DNA of 64,000 nt from assembly GCF_020131355.1 (NCBI RefSeq), contig NZ_JAHLEL010000053.1, forward strand, positions 186,001-250,000. The letters run 5' to 3'. This DNA comes from Pseudonocardia sp. ICBG1293 (lineage in GTDB: Bacteria; Actinomycetota; Actinomycetes; Mycobacteriales; Pseudonocardiaceae). Below are positions 33,699 to 48,086 of this stretch, piece by piece; position 1 is the first letter of the stretch, and each line of letters starts with the position of its first letter. The position numbers and the translations under genes are program-made. The notes beneath the pieces were generated by a model. That model made no database searches. It had not been told where the DNA came from and worked only from the letters and a program-made list of their open reading frames with translations.

Positions 33699-35210
33699 AT
33701 GGGACGGGCGAGCACGACGGGTGGCCGGCGCCGGCCGCGCCTCGGGAACTGGCTGGTCAGGGTCGCGACGGCCGGGGTGGCCGTCGTCGCGCTGGCGGCC
33801 TGCGCGGACGTCCCCGCGGGCCCGGGCACCGCGACGATCGGGAACCCCGGCGGCGGGGGTCAGGGGGCCGCTCAGGGTGACCCCGGCCTGCCGCAGCGGC
33901 TCGCGGCCGCGGCCGGTGGCGACGGCGCCTACGCCCACCTGCAGCAGTTCGAGAAGCTCGCCGACGCCAACGACGGCAACCGCGCCGTGGGCACCCCCGG
34001 GTACGACGCGGCGGTCGACCTCGTCGCCGGGACGCTGCGCGAGAGCGGGTTCGAGGTGTCGACCCCCTCGTTCGAGGTGCGCACGTTCTCCGCGGGCGAC
34101 GCCCGGCTGACCGTGGCAGGCGCCCCGGCGCCGACCGAGGTGCTCGGCTTCTCCCCCGCGACCCCGCCCGGTGGGCTGACCGCGCCGCTGTCGCTGCGTC
34201 CGCGCACCCCGCAGGACCCGACCCCGGGCTGCGAGGCGGCCGACTACACCGGGATGCCGGCCGGGGCCATCGCCGTCGTCGAGCGTGGGACCTGCGAGTT
34301 CGGGCAGAAGTCCCGGCTCGCGGGGGCGGCGGGCGCGGTGGCGGTGATCGTGGTCAACACCGAGGACGCGGCCCTGCCCGCCACCCTCGGGGACACCCCG
34401 GGAGTCGTCCCGACCGCGGCGGTGACGCGGAGCGCGGGCGCCGCACTGCGCGACGGACAGCAGGCCTCGCTCGTACTCGACACCACGATCCGGCAGCAGA
34501 CCTCCCGGAACGTGATCGCCGAGACCACCACCGGCGACCCGGGCCGTGTCGTGGTCGCCGGGGCCCATCTCGACAGCGTCCCCGAGGGGGCGGGCATCAA
34601 CGACAACGGCAGCGGCAGCGCCGCCCTGCTCGAGATCGCGCAGAAGCTCGGCGGGTCCCCGCCGGTCGGCCAGAAGGTGCGCTTCGCCTGGTGGGGCGCC
34701 GAGGAGATCGGCCTGGTCGGCTCGACGAAGTACGTCGAGGGACTGTCGGAGCCCGACCGGGCGCGGATCGCGCTGTACCTGAACTTCGACATGGTCGGCT
34801 CGCCGAACCCCGGCTACCTGGTCTACGACGGCGACAACTCCGACGGTCTCGGCGGCGAGGCGGGGCCGCCCGGCTCCGACACCGCCGAGCGCGTCCTGAC
34901 CGAGGCGCTGGTCGGGGCGGGGGTGAACGGCCCCGAGGGCACGGCGTTCGACGGGCGCTCGGACTACGGCCCCTTCATCGAGGCCGGCATCCCCGCCGGC
35001 GGTCTGTTCACCGGCGCCGAGGAGCAGAAGACCCCGGAGCAGGCGCAGAAGTGGGGCGGCACGGCGGGACAGTCCTACGACCCCTGCTACCACACGCCCT
35101 GCGACCGGCTGACCAACATCGACCGGACCGCGCTGGACCGGAACGTGACGGCGATGGCGTCGGCGATCGGACGGTTCGCGGTCGACCTCAGCGGCATCCC
35201 GCAGCGCTGA
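33699..35210 (+). CDS. Secreted lipoprotein aminopeptidase, M28 family with PA domain
   Basis: A 503-residue zinc aminopeptidase. The N-terminus is a lipoprotein signal (hydrophobic VRVATAGVAVVALAAC, lipobox Cys near residue 34). A PA (protease-associated) insert is visible at about 170-265 (MPAGAIAVVERGTCEFGQKSR). The M28 metal ligands follow: AHLDS (His), NDNGSGSA (Asp), WGAEEIGL (catalytic and ligand Glu), NFDMVG (Asp) and the late CYHTPCD (His). Streptomyces and mycobacterial relatives are exported Leu/Lys aminopeptidases. ATG 33699 follows CAGGGGTGG. It is inserted, in opposite orientation, between the two mutasome transcription units. Confidence 0.92.
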   Translation: MGRASTTGGRRRPRLGNWLVRVATAGVAVVALAACADVPAGPGTATIGNPGGGGQGAAQGDPGLPQRLAAAAGGDGAYAHLQQFEKLADANDGNRAVGTPGYDAAVDLVAGTLRESGFEVSTPSFEVRTFSAGDARLTVAGAPAPTEVLGFSPATPPGGLTAPLSLRPRTPQDPTPGCEAADYTGMPAGAIAVVERGTCEFGQKSRLAGAAGAVAVIVVNTEDAALPATLGDTPGVVPTAAVTRSAGAALRDGQQASLVLDTTIRQQTSRNVIAETTTGDPGRVVVAGAHLDSVPEGAGINDNGSGSAALLEIAQKLGGSPPVGQKVRFAWWGAEEIGLVGSTKYVEGLSEPDRARIALYLNFDMVGSPNPGYLVYDGDNSDGLGGEAGPPGSDTAERVLTEALVGAGVNGPEGTAFDGRSDYGPFIEAGIPAGGLFTGAEEQKTPEQAQKWGGTAGQSYDPCYHTPCDRLTNIDRTALDRNVTAMASAIGRFAVDLSGIPQR

Positions 35211-35265
35211 CCCGCACGTCGCGGGCGCCGGCCCGGCCACGGTGGACCCGGCGACGGGTGACGGC

Positions 35266-37331
<2,066 letters not shown>

Positions 37332-37335
<4 letters not shown>

Positions 37336-38387
37336 CCCGCCACCCGGACCACCGGCCGGGCCACCGGGACCACGCCCCCCGCCGCCGCGGGGACCCCGGG
37401 CACCGACGGCACCACGGGGACGGCCGGGGCGGGGACGATCGCACCGCCGGGCCCCGGCAGGAGCACCTCCACCCCCCACCCGGCCGGGCCGATCCCGCGC
37501 CCCTCCGCCCGGACCTCGACCCGCCGGGACCGCAGCCGCCCCGTCCCGCGGCCGACGCCCTCCCACCGTGGACGGGTGCAGCGCAGCCGCAGGTCCGCAC
37601 CCGGCCATCCACCGAGCGCCAGGAGCACCGCACCCCGCTGCCGGGCCCGGGCGGCGAGCCGCTGCCGGTCCCCGGCCCGCAGCCCGGCCCGCTCCGGCCC
37701 GGCCACGACGACGAGGTCCAGCCCGTCCAACAAGGCCGCGGTGACCCCGACCAGGTCCGCACCGGGGTCGGGGACCAGCGCCAGCCGGTCCAGCCGCACG
37801 CCCGCCTCGGCCGCCGCCGTCGCGCCGAGGCCGGGGCGCCCGACCACACCCGCCCAGGCGCCCTCCGCCGACGCCGCGGCCAGCAGCGCGAACAGCAGCG
37901 ACGCCGCGCCGGAACCCGCGCCCACCGCCACGGTGGACCCCCGCCGCAGACCGTCGCCGGGCAGCAGACCGGCCAGCGGCCCCGGCACCGGTAGCAGGTC
38001 GGCCCCGGCCGCCGGGCGCGCCTCGACCGTCCCCGTGCTGCGGGCCGGGGGCTCCGGCTCCGGGCAGGGCCCCGTGGGCGCCGGCCGGGACCGTTCCAGG
38101 CCCGCCCGGGTCTCCGTGCGGTGCAGGACGTGCCGGGCCCGGGCGAGCCGTTCGGCGGCCGAGGCCACCGAGGACCCCGGCCCCCCGGCCGGGCCCCGCG
38201 CCCCGGGCAGCGGCTCCCGCCCGCCCCCGGAGACACGTGACCCGGCCCCGATCACCGGCCCGGACCCCTCCGGACCGGTGTCGTCCCCGACGTCGACGCC
38301 GGCTCCCCCACCGGCACCGCCGACCACCCGGCCGACCGCCGCCGCTCCCCCGACGACGACCGGCCCCTCGCCCGCACCGACGCGCAC
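37332..38387 (-). CDS. imuA': ImuA' (RecA-like mutasome protein)
   Basis: A 351-residue RecA/SulA-like protein that acts with ImuB and DnaE2 in mutagenic repair. Family features include SAAERLARARHVLHRTETRAG, the segment LAGLLPGDGLRRGSTVAVGAGSGAASLLFALLAAAS where the P-loop is degenerate (no GKT/S), and GVTAALLDGLDLVVVAGPERAGLRAGDRQRL. GTG 38387 is preceded by GGGGAGG seven bases upstream. Longer ATG starts run through the SOS box and are rejected. It overlaps imuB by four bases. Confidence 0.88.
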
Positions 38388-38470
38388 CGCAGTACCTCCC
38401 CGCCACACACCGCGCCACGGCCGAACGGCCGCGACCACGCCCGGCGCGCCGCGGGGAAGGCGACGCGTGC

Positions 38471-38486
38471 TCGAACCGATGTTCGA
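38471..38486. promoter_or_regulatory. LexA (SOS) box of imuA'-imuB
   Basis: TCGAACCGATGTTCGA is an exact TCGAAC-N4-GTTCGA match about 85 bases upstream of the imuA' start, placing the operon in the same regulon as dnaE2. Confidence 0.92.
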
Positions 38487-38606
38487 ATCATAGGGCCTGT
38501 GCCGCCGCTCCGCATCCCCCGGGTGGGGGTGGTGACGACGACGGGAGGACCGTCGCACGCACCCCCGACATTCTCGGCCGGATCACCCTCCGCGCTGCTC
38601 CGGACG

Positions 38607-38646
38607 CCGACGGCCCGGGCCGCGCGAGGCGGTCCCGGGCCGTCGG
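38607..38646 (-). terminator. 13-bp hairpin after purH
   Basis: Arms 38607-38619 and 38634-38646 are perfectly complementary around a 14-base loop, immediately downstream of the purH stop on the minus strand and upstream of the imuA' promoter. Confidence 0.72.
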
Positions 38647-38660
38647 GGTGGGGCGGTGGG

Positions 38661-40220
38661 TCAGTGGGCGAAGTGCCGTGTCCCGGTCAGGTACATCGGC
38701 ACGCCCGCCTTCGCGCAGGCCGCGACGACCTCGTCGTCGCGGACCGAGCCGCCGGGCTGCACGACGGCGGCGACACCGGCGTCGAGCAGCACCTCCAGCC
38801 CGTCGGGGAAGGGGAAGAACGCGTCGGAGGCGGCGACCGCGCCGCGGGCCCGGTCACCGGCCCGGGTCACGGCGAGCTTGGCCGCGTCGACCCGGTTGAC
38901 CTGCCCCATGCCGACACCGACCGCGGCGCCGTCGTGGGCGAGCAGGATCGCGTTGGACTTCACCGCGCGGCAGGCCCGCCAGGCGAACGCGAGGTCGTCG
39001 AGAACCTCGGGGGTCACGGCGTCGCCGGTGACGAGCTTCCAGGCGGCCGGGTCGTCGCCGTCGGCGTCGACCAGGTCACGCTGCTGCACCAGCAGCCCGC
39101 CGGAGATCGGGCGGAGCTCGGTGCCGGTGCGGGCGGTGCCGTCGGGGATGCGGAGCACGCGGACGTTCTTCTTGCGCTGGAGCACCTCGAGCGCGCCGTC
39201 GGCGTAGCCGGGGGCCACGACGACCTCGGTGAAGATCTCGGCGACCTGCTCGGCCAGCGCGACCGAGACCTCACCGTTGACCGCGATGACCCCGCCGAAC
39301 GCCGACACCGGGTCGGTGGCGTGCGCCTTGCGGTGGGCCTCGGCGACGTCGGTCCCGACCGCGATCCCGCACGGGTTGGCGTGCTTGATCACCGCGACCG
39401 TCGGGCGGTCGCCGTGGTCGTGCGCGGCGCGCCATGCGGCGTCGGCGTCGACGTAGTTGTTGTAGGACATCTCCTTGCCGTGCAGCTGCTGCGCGCCGGC
39501 GAGACCGGAACCGGTGCCGTCGGTGTAGAGCGCGGCGGACTGGTGCGGGTTCTCGCCGTAGCGCAGCGGGCGCTCGCGGGTCCAGGTGGCGCCGACCCAC
39601 TCGGCGGACGCGTCGTCGTCGCCCGCGGGGAACTGCTCACCCATCCAGGTCGCGACCGAGACGTCGTAGGCGGCGGTGTGCCGGTAGGCGTCGGCGGCCA
39701 GCCGGCGGCGGTCCTCCACGACGAACCCGCCCGCACCGACCTGCTCGAGCACCCAGGGGTAGCGCGAGGGGTCGACGACCACGGCGACGCTCTCGTGGTT
39801 CTTGGCCGAGGCCCGCACCATCGCGGGGCCGCCGATGTCGATCTGCTCGACGGCCTCGTCGCGGCTCGCGCCGGACGCGACGGTCTCGCGGAACGGGTAC
39901 AGGTTCGACACCAGCAGGTCGAACGGCGCGATGTTCAGCTGCTCGAGCTGGGCGAGGTGCTCGGGCTTGCGGGTGTCGGCGAGCAGCCCGGCGTGCACCC
40001 GCGGGTGCAGGGTCTTGACCCGGCCGTCGAGGCACTCGGGGAACCCGGTGACCTCCTCGACGGGGGTGACCGGGACGCCGGCGTCGGCGATCCGCTGGGC
40101 GGTGGAGCCGGTCGAGACGATCTCCACCCCGGCGGCGTGCAGCCCGGTGGCCAGGTCGAGGAGACCGGCCTTGTCGTAGACGCTGATCAGGGCCCGGCGT
40201 ACCGGCCTGCGCTCACTCAC
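38661..40220 (-). CDS. purH: Bifunctional AICAR formyltransferase/IMP cyclohydrolase
   Basis: PurH performs the last two steps of de novo IMP synthesis. The 519-residue protein has the cyclohydrolase (MGS-like) domain at the N-terminus ([47 protein letters not shown]) and the formyltransferase domain after about residue 200, with [13 protein letters not shown], the catalytic KHANPCG (about 270) and [12 protein letters not shown]...[11 protein letters not shown] near the end. GTG 40220 lies before the purN stop, overlapping it by eight bases, so translation is coupled. Confidence 0.97.
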   Translation of the reverse strand: MSERRPVRRALISVYDKAGLLDLATGLHAAGVEIVSTGSTAQRIADAGVPVTPVEEVTGFPECLDGRVKTLHPRVHAGLLADTRKPEHLAQLEQLNIAPFDLLVSNLYPFRETVASGASRDEAVEQIDIGGPAMVRASAKNHESVAVVVDPSRYPWVLEQVGAGGFVVEDRRRLAADAYRHTAAYDVSVATWMGEQFPAGDDDASAEWVGATWTRERPLRYGENPHQSAALYTDGTGSGLAGAQQLHGKEMSYNNYVDADAAWRAAHDHGDRPTVAVIKHANPCGIAVGTDVAEAHRKAHATDPVSAFGGVIAVNGEVSVALAEQVAEIFTEVVVAPGYADGALEVLQRKKNVRVLRIPDGTARTGTELRPISGGLLVQQRDLVDADGDDPAAWKLVTGDAVTPEVLDDLAFAWRACRAVKSNAILLAHDGAAVGVGMGQVNRVDAAKLAVTRAGDRARGAVAASDAFFPFPDGLEVLLDAGVAAVVQPGGSVRDDEVVAACAKAGVPMYLTGTRHFAH

Positions 40221-40821
40221 TGTTCACCTCGTGGGGTTGGGCGGCGGTGGCGAACCGTCGCACGGTCGCGACCAGCAGCCGTCGTTCCTCGGTCTTGATC
40301 CGCTCGTGCAGGGAGGTCTCGTCGTCGCCCGGGAGCACGGGGACCTCCGCCTGGGCGAGCACCGGTCCGGTGTCGAGCCCGGCGTCGACCTCGTGCACGG
40401 TCGCGCCGGTGACGGGCACCCGGGCGGCCAGCGCGTCCCGGACGGCGTGCGCGCCGGGGAACGCCGGCAGCAGGGCCGGGTGCGTGTTCAGCATCGGGCA
40501 TCCGAGCGCGTCCAGGAAGGCCGGGGAGACGAGCTTCATGAACCCGGCTCCGACGACCAGATCCGGCCGGTGCGCGAGCACGGCCGCGGCGAGCGCGGTG
40601 TTCCAGGCGTCGCGGTCGGCGTGGTCGGCGACCCGCTCGACGAAGGTGGGGACCCCCGCCGCGCGGGCCCGGTCGAGCCCGGTGGCGCCCGCACGGTCGG
40701 CCCCCACCGCGACGACGCAATATCCGGCGCCCGCCGTGTCGAGCAGCGCCTGCAGCAGCGTGCCGCTCCCGGAGACGAGGACGACGACCCGCAGCGCCTC
40801 GTGCCGCTCCTGCGCGCCCAC
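40213..40821 (-). CDS. purN: Phosphoribosylglycinamide formyltransferase
   Basis: This enzyme transfers a formyl group from 10-formyl-THF to GAR in purine synthesis. The 202-residue protein has the family motifs [15 protein letters not shown] (about 14-28), the active-site [16 protein letters not shown] (about 109-124, in place of NIHPSLLP) and [19 protein letters not shown] (about 137-155) with the catalytic Asp. GTG 40821 follows GAGGAAGGG; longer in-frame starts only add low-complexity Pro/Gly sequence. Confidence 0.95.
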   Translation of the reverse strand: MGAQERHEALRVVVLVSGSGTLLQALLDTAGAGYCVVAVGADRAGATGLDRARAAGVPTFVERVADHADRDAWNTALAAAVLAHRPDLVVGAGFMKLVSPAFLDALGCPMLNTHPALLPAFPGAHAVRDALAARVPVTGATVHEVDAGLDTGPVLAQAEVPVLPGDDETSLHERIKTEERRLLVATVRRFATAAQPHEVNSE

Positions 40822-40974
40822 CGTGTCCCTTCCTCGCCGGTCCGGACCGCTCCACGGCCCCTGGCCAGGGTAGACGCGCCCGCCGACGACGACGCCGCCC
40901 GGTGCGGTGGCCCGGGTCACCGCGCCCGCCGGTGAGGCGGGTCGCGGTGGCGGTGGCGGCATGTCGGTCCGGGC

Positions 40975-41101
40975 CCGCGGCCCGAGCCGGGCCGGGCGGG
41001 CAGGCCGGGCCGGGCCGGGCGGGCGAGCCGGGCCGGGCGGGCGAGCGAACCGGGCTGGGCGAGCCGGGCCGGGCGGGCGGGCAGACCGGGCGACCCGGGC
41101 G
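40975..41101. repeat. Degenerate GC-only repeat tract between purN and perM
   Basis: Variants of GAGCCGGGCCGGGCGGGC recur about five to six times with almost no A or T. It lies between the perM stop and purN start. Neither strand has a credible gene here; a structured RNA or slippage-prone spacer is possible. Confidence 0.7.
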
Positions 41102-41103
41102 GG

Positions 41104-42657
41104 TCAGTCGCCCCGGGAGCGGTCGTGGGGGCGGGAGGGGCGGTCGGTCCGGGTGCCGTCGGAGCGGTCGTGCCCGGCCCGGTCATCCCCGGCCCGGTCG
41201 CCGACACGGTGGCCGGCGGCGTCGCGGTCGGTGGCGCGGTCGGTGGCGCGGTCGGTGGCGCGGTCCCGCCGACGGGCAGCGGCTCCGCGGTCACCGGCGT
41301 CGAGGTCACCGGCGTCGAGGTCGTCGTCGGGGTCGTCGGCGTGGGTGAGGTCCCGGGCGGCCGGGCCGGTGTCGTCGTCGGTTCCGTCGTCGGCGCCGTC
41401 GTCGGGGTAGGGGAAGAACTCCTCGTCCCCCGCGACGTCGGCGCGACGGGCGGGTGCCCCGCCGGTGCGCCGGCGCTCGACCAGCTCCGCCACCGTCGAC
41501 ACCCGGCGGCGGTCCCGGGCGGCACGGGCCCGGGAGACCGCGTTCCGCGAGCGGTCGGTGCCGCCCACCGGAACGTGCCGGGCGAGCTCGGTCCCGGCAC
41601 AGGTCAGCACCGCCGGTATCCCGACCAGCAGCAACGCGGACCCCAGCACCGCCCACGGGTGCAGCGACACCGGGTCGTAGGGCCCGCCCGCCAGCGCACC
41701 GCCTGCGAGCGCGGCGGGCACCGCCGCCCCGACCGCGACGACCACGGCGGCGGCCGCCGGTGCCGCGACCCGGTCCACGACCGGCGCGTCCTCGCCGAGC
41801 GCCCGGCGGCAGGCGATCCCGCCGAGCACCCCCGCGACGACGGGCAGCAGCACGACCAGCACCGCGGCCGTCGGGACGGTGGTGACGGGCAGCACCGCGG
41901 CGGGCGGGAACGGCGGGAGCGGTCCGGGCTCGGCACCGAAGGGACCGGACCGGGCGATCCCGACCGACACCCCCGCGCCCAGCGCCCAGGACAGCGCTCC
42001 GAGCAGGGCGTTCGGCAGGTACCCGACGCTCAGCACGAGCACCCCGACGCCCGCCCAGGCACCGGGTGCGATGCGCTCGGCCGTGTCGGCGACCTCCGAG
42101 GCGCTCACGAGCAGCCCCGTGGTCAGCACGAGCGCGGCGACCAGCAGCAGGGCGGCGGCCGCGACCCTGGCCCCGGCGAGCGCGGCGCCGGGCCATCCGG
42201 ACAGGACCCGCTGCCAGGCCGCCGGGGCTCCGCAGGCGTGCACGACACCGATCCCGGCGGCCGTGCCGGCGACCAGCCCGGCCCCGACCATCGCCGCCCA
42301 CGGTGCGGTGACGGCCATGTCCCGCGGCAGCAGGGCCCCGGCGAGCACGGCGACCGCCGCGGCGGCGCCGGCCTGGGACGCGACGACGGCGCCCGCGTCG
42401 TGCCGGACCCGCCCGCCCAGGCGGAGCACCGCCCAGCGGGAGCAGAAGGCCACCAGCGCGACGCCGACCAGCGTCGGCAGCAGCGGCAGCACCCCGAACG
42501 GCCGCCCCTCCACGGCGACCGGGATGAGGTGCGCGGCCAGCCACAGCGGGACGGCGGTGGCGAGCGCACCGTCCGCGGTCACCGCGACGCCGCCGGTGCC
42601 GGTCAGCAACGCCGCCACCGGGACGAGCATCGTGTACCCGGCGAGGACGGCGCCCAT
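41104..42657 (-). CDS. perM: DUF6350 membrane protein (PerM-like cell-division protein), 5' end unclear
   Basis: A protein with 10 or so hydrophobic helices over about 390 residues and a charged, repetitive C-terminal tail (DPDDDLDAGDLDAGDRG, RATDRATDRATDRD from 12-bp repeats near 41222-41265). The position directly upstream of purN-purH equals that of mycobacterial perM (Rv0955), needed for division and persistence in M. tuberculosis. ATG 42657 is the only usable start in frame, yet the coding-like sequence continues upstream (AAAVAERGRRRP...LDRLRILLVAT) to a stop at about 42850 without ATG or GTG. A GTG at 42853 (VSTTPSRPRSPG) is one base out of frame, so a frameshift near the 5' end, or a shortened first helix, is likely. 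Confidence 0.78.
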   Translation of the reverse strand: MGAVLAGYTMLVPVAALLTGTGGVAVTADGALATAVPLWLAAHLIPVAVEGRPFGVLPLLPTLVGVALVAFCSRWAVLRLGGRVRHDAGAVVASQAGAAAAVAVLAGALLPRDMAVTAPWAAMVGAGLVAGTAAGIGVVHACGAPAAWQRVLSGWPGAALAGARVAAAALLLVAALVLTTGLLVSASEVADTAERIAPGAWAGVGVLVLSVGYLPNALLGALSWALGAGVSVGIARSGPFGAEPGPLPPFPPAAVLPVTTVPTAAVLVVLLPVVAGVLGGIACRRALGEDAPVVDRVAAPAAAAVVVAVGAAVPAALAGGALAGGPYDPVSLHPWAVLGSALLLVGIPAVLTCAGTELARHVPVGGTDRSRNAVSRARAARDRRRVSTVAELVERRRTGGAPARRADVAGDEEFFPYPDDGADDGTDDDTGPAARDLTHADDPDDDLDAGDLDAGDRGAAARRRDRATDRATDRATDRDAAGHRVGDRAGDDRAGHDRSDGTRTDRPSRPHDRSRGD

Positions 42658-43012
42658 CGTGGCGACGAGCAGGATCCGCAGCCGGTCCAGCCCGGTACCC
42701 GACGCCCGGTCGCGGGACGGTGTCCGGGCGGGGCGGCGACGTCCCCGCTCCGCGACGGCGGCCGCGCGCCCACCGCGGGACCGCTCCGGGTCGGACCCGG
42801 TGTTCCGGGTCCGGGGGGCCGGGCGACCGCGGGCGGGACGGGGTGGTGCTCACCCGGTCAGCGTCGCAGCGAACGCCCCCGGACCGGGCAGGCACGCCGC
42901 GACGTGCCGGGGCCCACGCCCGACGGCAGCGCGGCCGCCGTGACGGGTGTCCGCCGTGGGTCCCGGTTCCGGCGTGCCCGGGTCAGGCGGGGCCCGGGTC
43001 AGGGGGCCCGGC
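42658..43012. other. 355-bp region upstream of perM
   Basis: The left 195 bases look like the out-of-frame 5' end of perM (minus strand). The remainder, to the end of the DUF5336 gene, holds three similar copies of a GGTCAGGCGGGGCCC-type motif and no other gene. Confidence 0.5.
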
Positions 43013-45364
<2,352 letters not shown>

Positions 45365-45367
45365 GTC

Positions 45368-46540
45368 TCAGGCTCCAGCGTTCGCGAGCTCGGCGGCCTT
45401 GGCGGCCGCGTCGTCCATCGTGCCCACCACGGTGACGAGCGGGTGGTTCGCGTCGGCGAGGATCTGGCGACCCTCCTCGACGTTGTTGCCGTCCAGGCGC
45501 ACGACCAGCGGCTTGGTCGCGTCGTCGCCCAGGATCTTGAGGGCCTCGACGATGCCGTTGGCGACCGCGTCGCACGCGGTGATGCCGCCGAAGACGTTGA
45601 CGAAGACGCTCTTGACCTCGTCGTCGCCCAGGATGACGTCCAGGCCGTCGGCCATGACCTGCGCCGAGGCGCCGCCGCCGATGTCGAGGAAGTTGGCGGG
45701 CTTGACCCCGCCGTGTGCCTCACCGGCGTAGGCGACGACGTCGAGGGTGCTCATGACGAGCCCCGCGCCGTTGCCGATGATGCCGACCTGGCCGCCGTCG
45801 AGCTTGACGTAGTTGAGGCCCTTGGCCTTGGCCTTCGCCTCGAGCGGGTTCTCGGTGCGCTCGTCGACCAGGTCCGCGTGCTGCGGGTGCCGGAAGTCGG
45901 CGTTGGTGTCCAGGGTGACCTTGCCGTCGAGAGCGATCACCTTGTCCTGCGGGTCCCGGACCAGCGGGTTGACCTCGACCAGCGTCGCGTCCTCGGAGAC
46001 GAAGGTCTCCCAGAGCTTCACGATCACGTCCGCGGTCTCGTCGGCGACGGCGACCGGGATCTTGCCCGCGGCGACGATCTCGTCGGCCTTGGCCTTGTCG
46101 ACGCCGGCGATCGGGTCGATCGCGATCCGGGCGAGCGCGTCCGGGCGCTCGACGGCCAGCTGCTCGATCTCCATGCCGCCCTCGGCCGAGCACATGGCCA
46201 GGAAGGTGCGGTTGGACCGGTCGAGCAGGAAGGAGAAGTAGTACTCCTCGGCGATGTCGCTGGCCTCGGTGACCAGGACCTGGTGCACGGTGTGGCCCTT
46301 GATGTCCAGGCCCAGGATGGCCTCGGCCTTCTCCTTGGCCTCGTCGGCGTTCTCGGCCAGCTTCACGCCGCCGGCCTTGCCCCGACCACCGGTCTTGACC
46401 TGCGCCTTGACCACGACGGCGGTGCCCAGCTCGGCCGCCGCGGCCGCCGCGTCGGCGGCGTTGTCCACGGTCCGGCCCGGCAGCACCGGGACTCCGTGCG
46501 CGGCGAAGAGGTCCTTCGCCTGGTACTCGTAGAGGTCCAC
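45368..46540 (-). CDS. sucC: Succinyl-CoA synthetase beta subunit
   Basis: The 390-residue beta subunit has an ATP-grasp fold ([40 protein letters not shown]) and the conserved [12 protein letters not shown]...[15 protein letters not shown] near the C-terminal ligase domain (about 260-300) and [20 protein letters not shown] 46540 (VDLYEYQ) follows GGGAGAG. With sucD it forms a two-gene operon ended by a strong hairpin. Confidence 0.97.
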   Translation of the reverse strand: MDLYEYQAKDLFAAHGVPVLPGRTVDNAADAAAAAAELGTAVVVKAQVKTGGRGKAGGVKLAENADEAKEKAEAILGLDIKGHTVHQVLVTEASDIAEEYYFSFLLDRSNRTFLAMCSAEGGMEIEQLAVERPDALARIAIDPIAGVDKAKADEIVAAGKIPVAVADETADVIVKLWETFVSEDATLVEVNPLVRDPQDKVIALDGKVTLDTNADFRHPQHADLVDERTENPLEAKAKAKGLNYVKLDGGQVGIIGNGAGLVMSTLDVVAYAGEAHGGVKPANFLDIGGGASAQVMADGLDVILGDDEVKSVFVNVFGGITACDAVANGIVEALKILGDDATKPLVVRLDGNNVEEGRQILADANHPLVTVVGTMDDAAAKAAELANAGA

Positions 46541-46662
46541 TCGGCTCTCCCGCTCCACTTCGCTCTCGCCGCGACCGGCACGTCCCCGGCTCGTTCTCCG
46601 GGCGCGCCCCGCACAGGTGGCGGGCGGCAGCGGTCGCGGACGTCGGTGATGCTGCGCCCGGG

Positions 46663-46668
46663 AGCCTA
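46663..46668 (-). promoter_or_regulatory. Candidate -10 element of sucCD
   Basis: Reads TAGGCT on the minus strand, about 120 bases before the sucC start. No distinct -35 is visible. Confidence 0.35.
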
Positions 46669-46819
46669 GCCACGCCGTGCGCACCGGTCCTGACCTGGGC
46701 CGGTGACCGCTGTCACCCCGTCGGCCCAGTGCTCGATTCAGATGGACCGTCCGAGTGATCGGGGCCACGCGCCGCCCCGTGGTGCAGCGGAATCCTGTGA
46801 CCTGACTTACCTTTCGGAC

Positions 46820-47794
46820 ATGGCGACGTCGCTACCCGGAGGCGCTCGCCTGCGCGCGATCGCCGACGGGGCGCTGTCGACAGTGACGGCCGCGACGTCC
46901 GACCTCGGGCAGGCGGCGGGCTACGCCGCGCGGACGTTCACCTCGCGGGCCGGGCTGCGCGGGCTCGCGCTCGAGGGTGCGTGGCTGGCGGCGCACCTCG
47001 CGCTGTACCCGATCGGGCTGGCCGGGGAGACCGTCCGCCCGCAGGGCCACTGGCGCACCGACACCCTCCCCCCGGTCAAGCGGAGCCTGGTCGTCGCCGA
47101 CCCCACCGCGGCCGGGACGCCGATCCTGCTGGTGCACGGGATCATGGACAACCGCTCGGTGTTCACGGTGTTCGCCCACGAGCTGCGGCGGCGCGGCTTC
47201 GGGGTGGTGCACGCCATCAACTACAGCCTGCTCACCGACGACGTCCGCACCGCGGCGCACGAGCTCCGCGGCCACGTCGAGCGCCTGCGCGAGGCCACCG
47301 GGTCGGACCGGGTGCACATCGTGGGGCACTCCCTCGGCGGGGTGATCGCCCGCTACTACGTGCAGCGGATGGGCGGCGACGCCGTCGTCGACACCCTGGC
47401 GACGCTGGGCAGTCCGCACTCGGGGAGCAACCTGGCCCGGATCGCGCCGCTCCCGCTGTGCCGCCAGCTGTGCCCGGGCTCGGCGATCCTGCGCGAGCTG
47501 GACGAGCCCGCCCCCGGCTGCCGGACCCGGTTCCTGGTGGTGTGGTCGCGGATGGACGAGATCATCGTCCCGCAGCGGAACTCCCGGCTGCGCCACCCGG
47601 ACCTCGACGTACAGGAGCTGGAGCTGGACGACGTCGGCCACCTGGCACTGCCGGTGGACCGGCGCACCGTGCACTTCGTGGCGAGCACGCTGGCCCGCGG
47701 CGAGCAGGAGCGTCGCGAGCACGACCGGGTGCGCGACCGGAGGCTGCGGGGATCCCTGCCGCTCGTCGGCCGGCACACCGCCGAGGGCGCCTGA
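46820..47794 (+). CDS. Alpha/beta-hydrolase (triacylglycerol lipase-like)
   Basis: A 324-residue hydrolase with the oxyanion strand [14 protein letters not shown] (about residues 110-123), the nucleophile elbow GHSLGG (Ser about 176), an Asp in [10 protein letters not shown] (about 248) and a catalytic His in DDVGHLALP (about 276). These are the pattern of LipA/EstA-like lipases (PGAP1/lipase class 2 type). The N-terminal 60 residues include a hydrophobic patch ([22 protein letters not shown]) that may associate with the membrane; no clear signal peptide. ATG 46820 has no ribosome binding site. It is divergent from sucC. Confidence 0.85.
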   Translation: MATSLPGGARLRAIADGALSTVTAATSDLGQAAGYAARTFTSRAGLRGLALEGAWLAAHLALYPIGLAGETVRPQGHWRTDTLPPVKRSLVVADPTAAGTPILLVHGIMDNRSVFTVFAHELRRRGFGVVHAINYSLLTDDVRTAAHELRGHVERLREATGSDRVHIVGHSLGGVIARYYVQRMGGDAVVDTLATLGSPHSGSNLARIAPLPLCRQLCPGSAILRELDEPAPGCRTRFLVVWSRMDEIIVPQRNSRLRHPDLDVQELELDDVGHLALPVDRRTVHFVASTLARGEQERREHDRVRDRRLRGSLPLVGRHTAEGA

Positions 47795-47878
47795 GCCCGG
47801 TCGGAGCCGCGGAACGCTCCTGGCCCGGACGGAGGAACGGGGCGCCCCCGTTCACCGCTCCCCGCGCGATCGCCCGAC

Positions 47879-47901
47879 CGGTCGTCGACGAACGACGACC
47901 G
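47879..47901. terminator. 9-bp hairpin downstream of the hydrolase gene
   Basis: CGGTCGTCG (47879-47887) pairs with CGACGACCG (47893-47901) around ACGAA. It lies about 85 bases after the hydrolase stop and before the M23 peptidase leader, so it may end the first transcript or belong to the second one's 5' region. Confidence 0.45.
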
Positions 47902-48086
47902 TCCGCAACCACACAGCGGCCCGCCGTTGCCGCTCGGCGAGGCCCGGGTTAACGTCGCGTCGTCCACGTCACGGACCGGTCACGGTGATCGGTGTCGCCC
48001 CGAACGACGCCATCCCCCGACGGAGCCCCCACTCCGACGATCACCGCCGGTCGGCCCGCGGCGCCCTGAACACCAGAAGGGCAGTC

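Noticed and set aside
33599-33880. Short plus-strand frames before the M28 peptidase
   Set aside because: They are out-of-frame shadows of its leader and signal region, without ribosome binding sites.
47879-48086. ydaO (c-di-AMP) riboswitch before the M23 peptidase
   Set aside because: Such riboswitches precede some actinobacterial wall hydrolases, but I could not place the conserved core; only a simple hairpin is seen.
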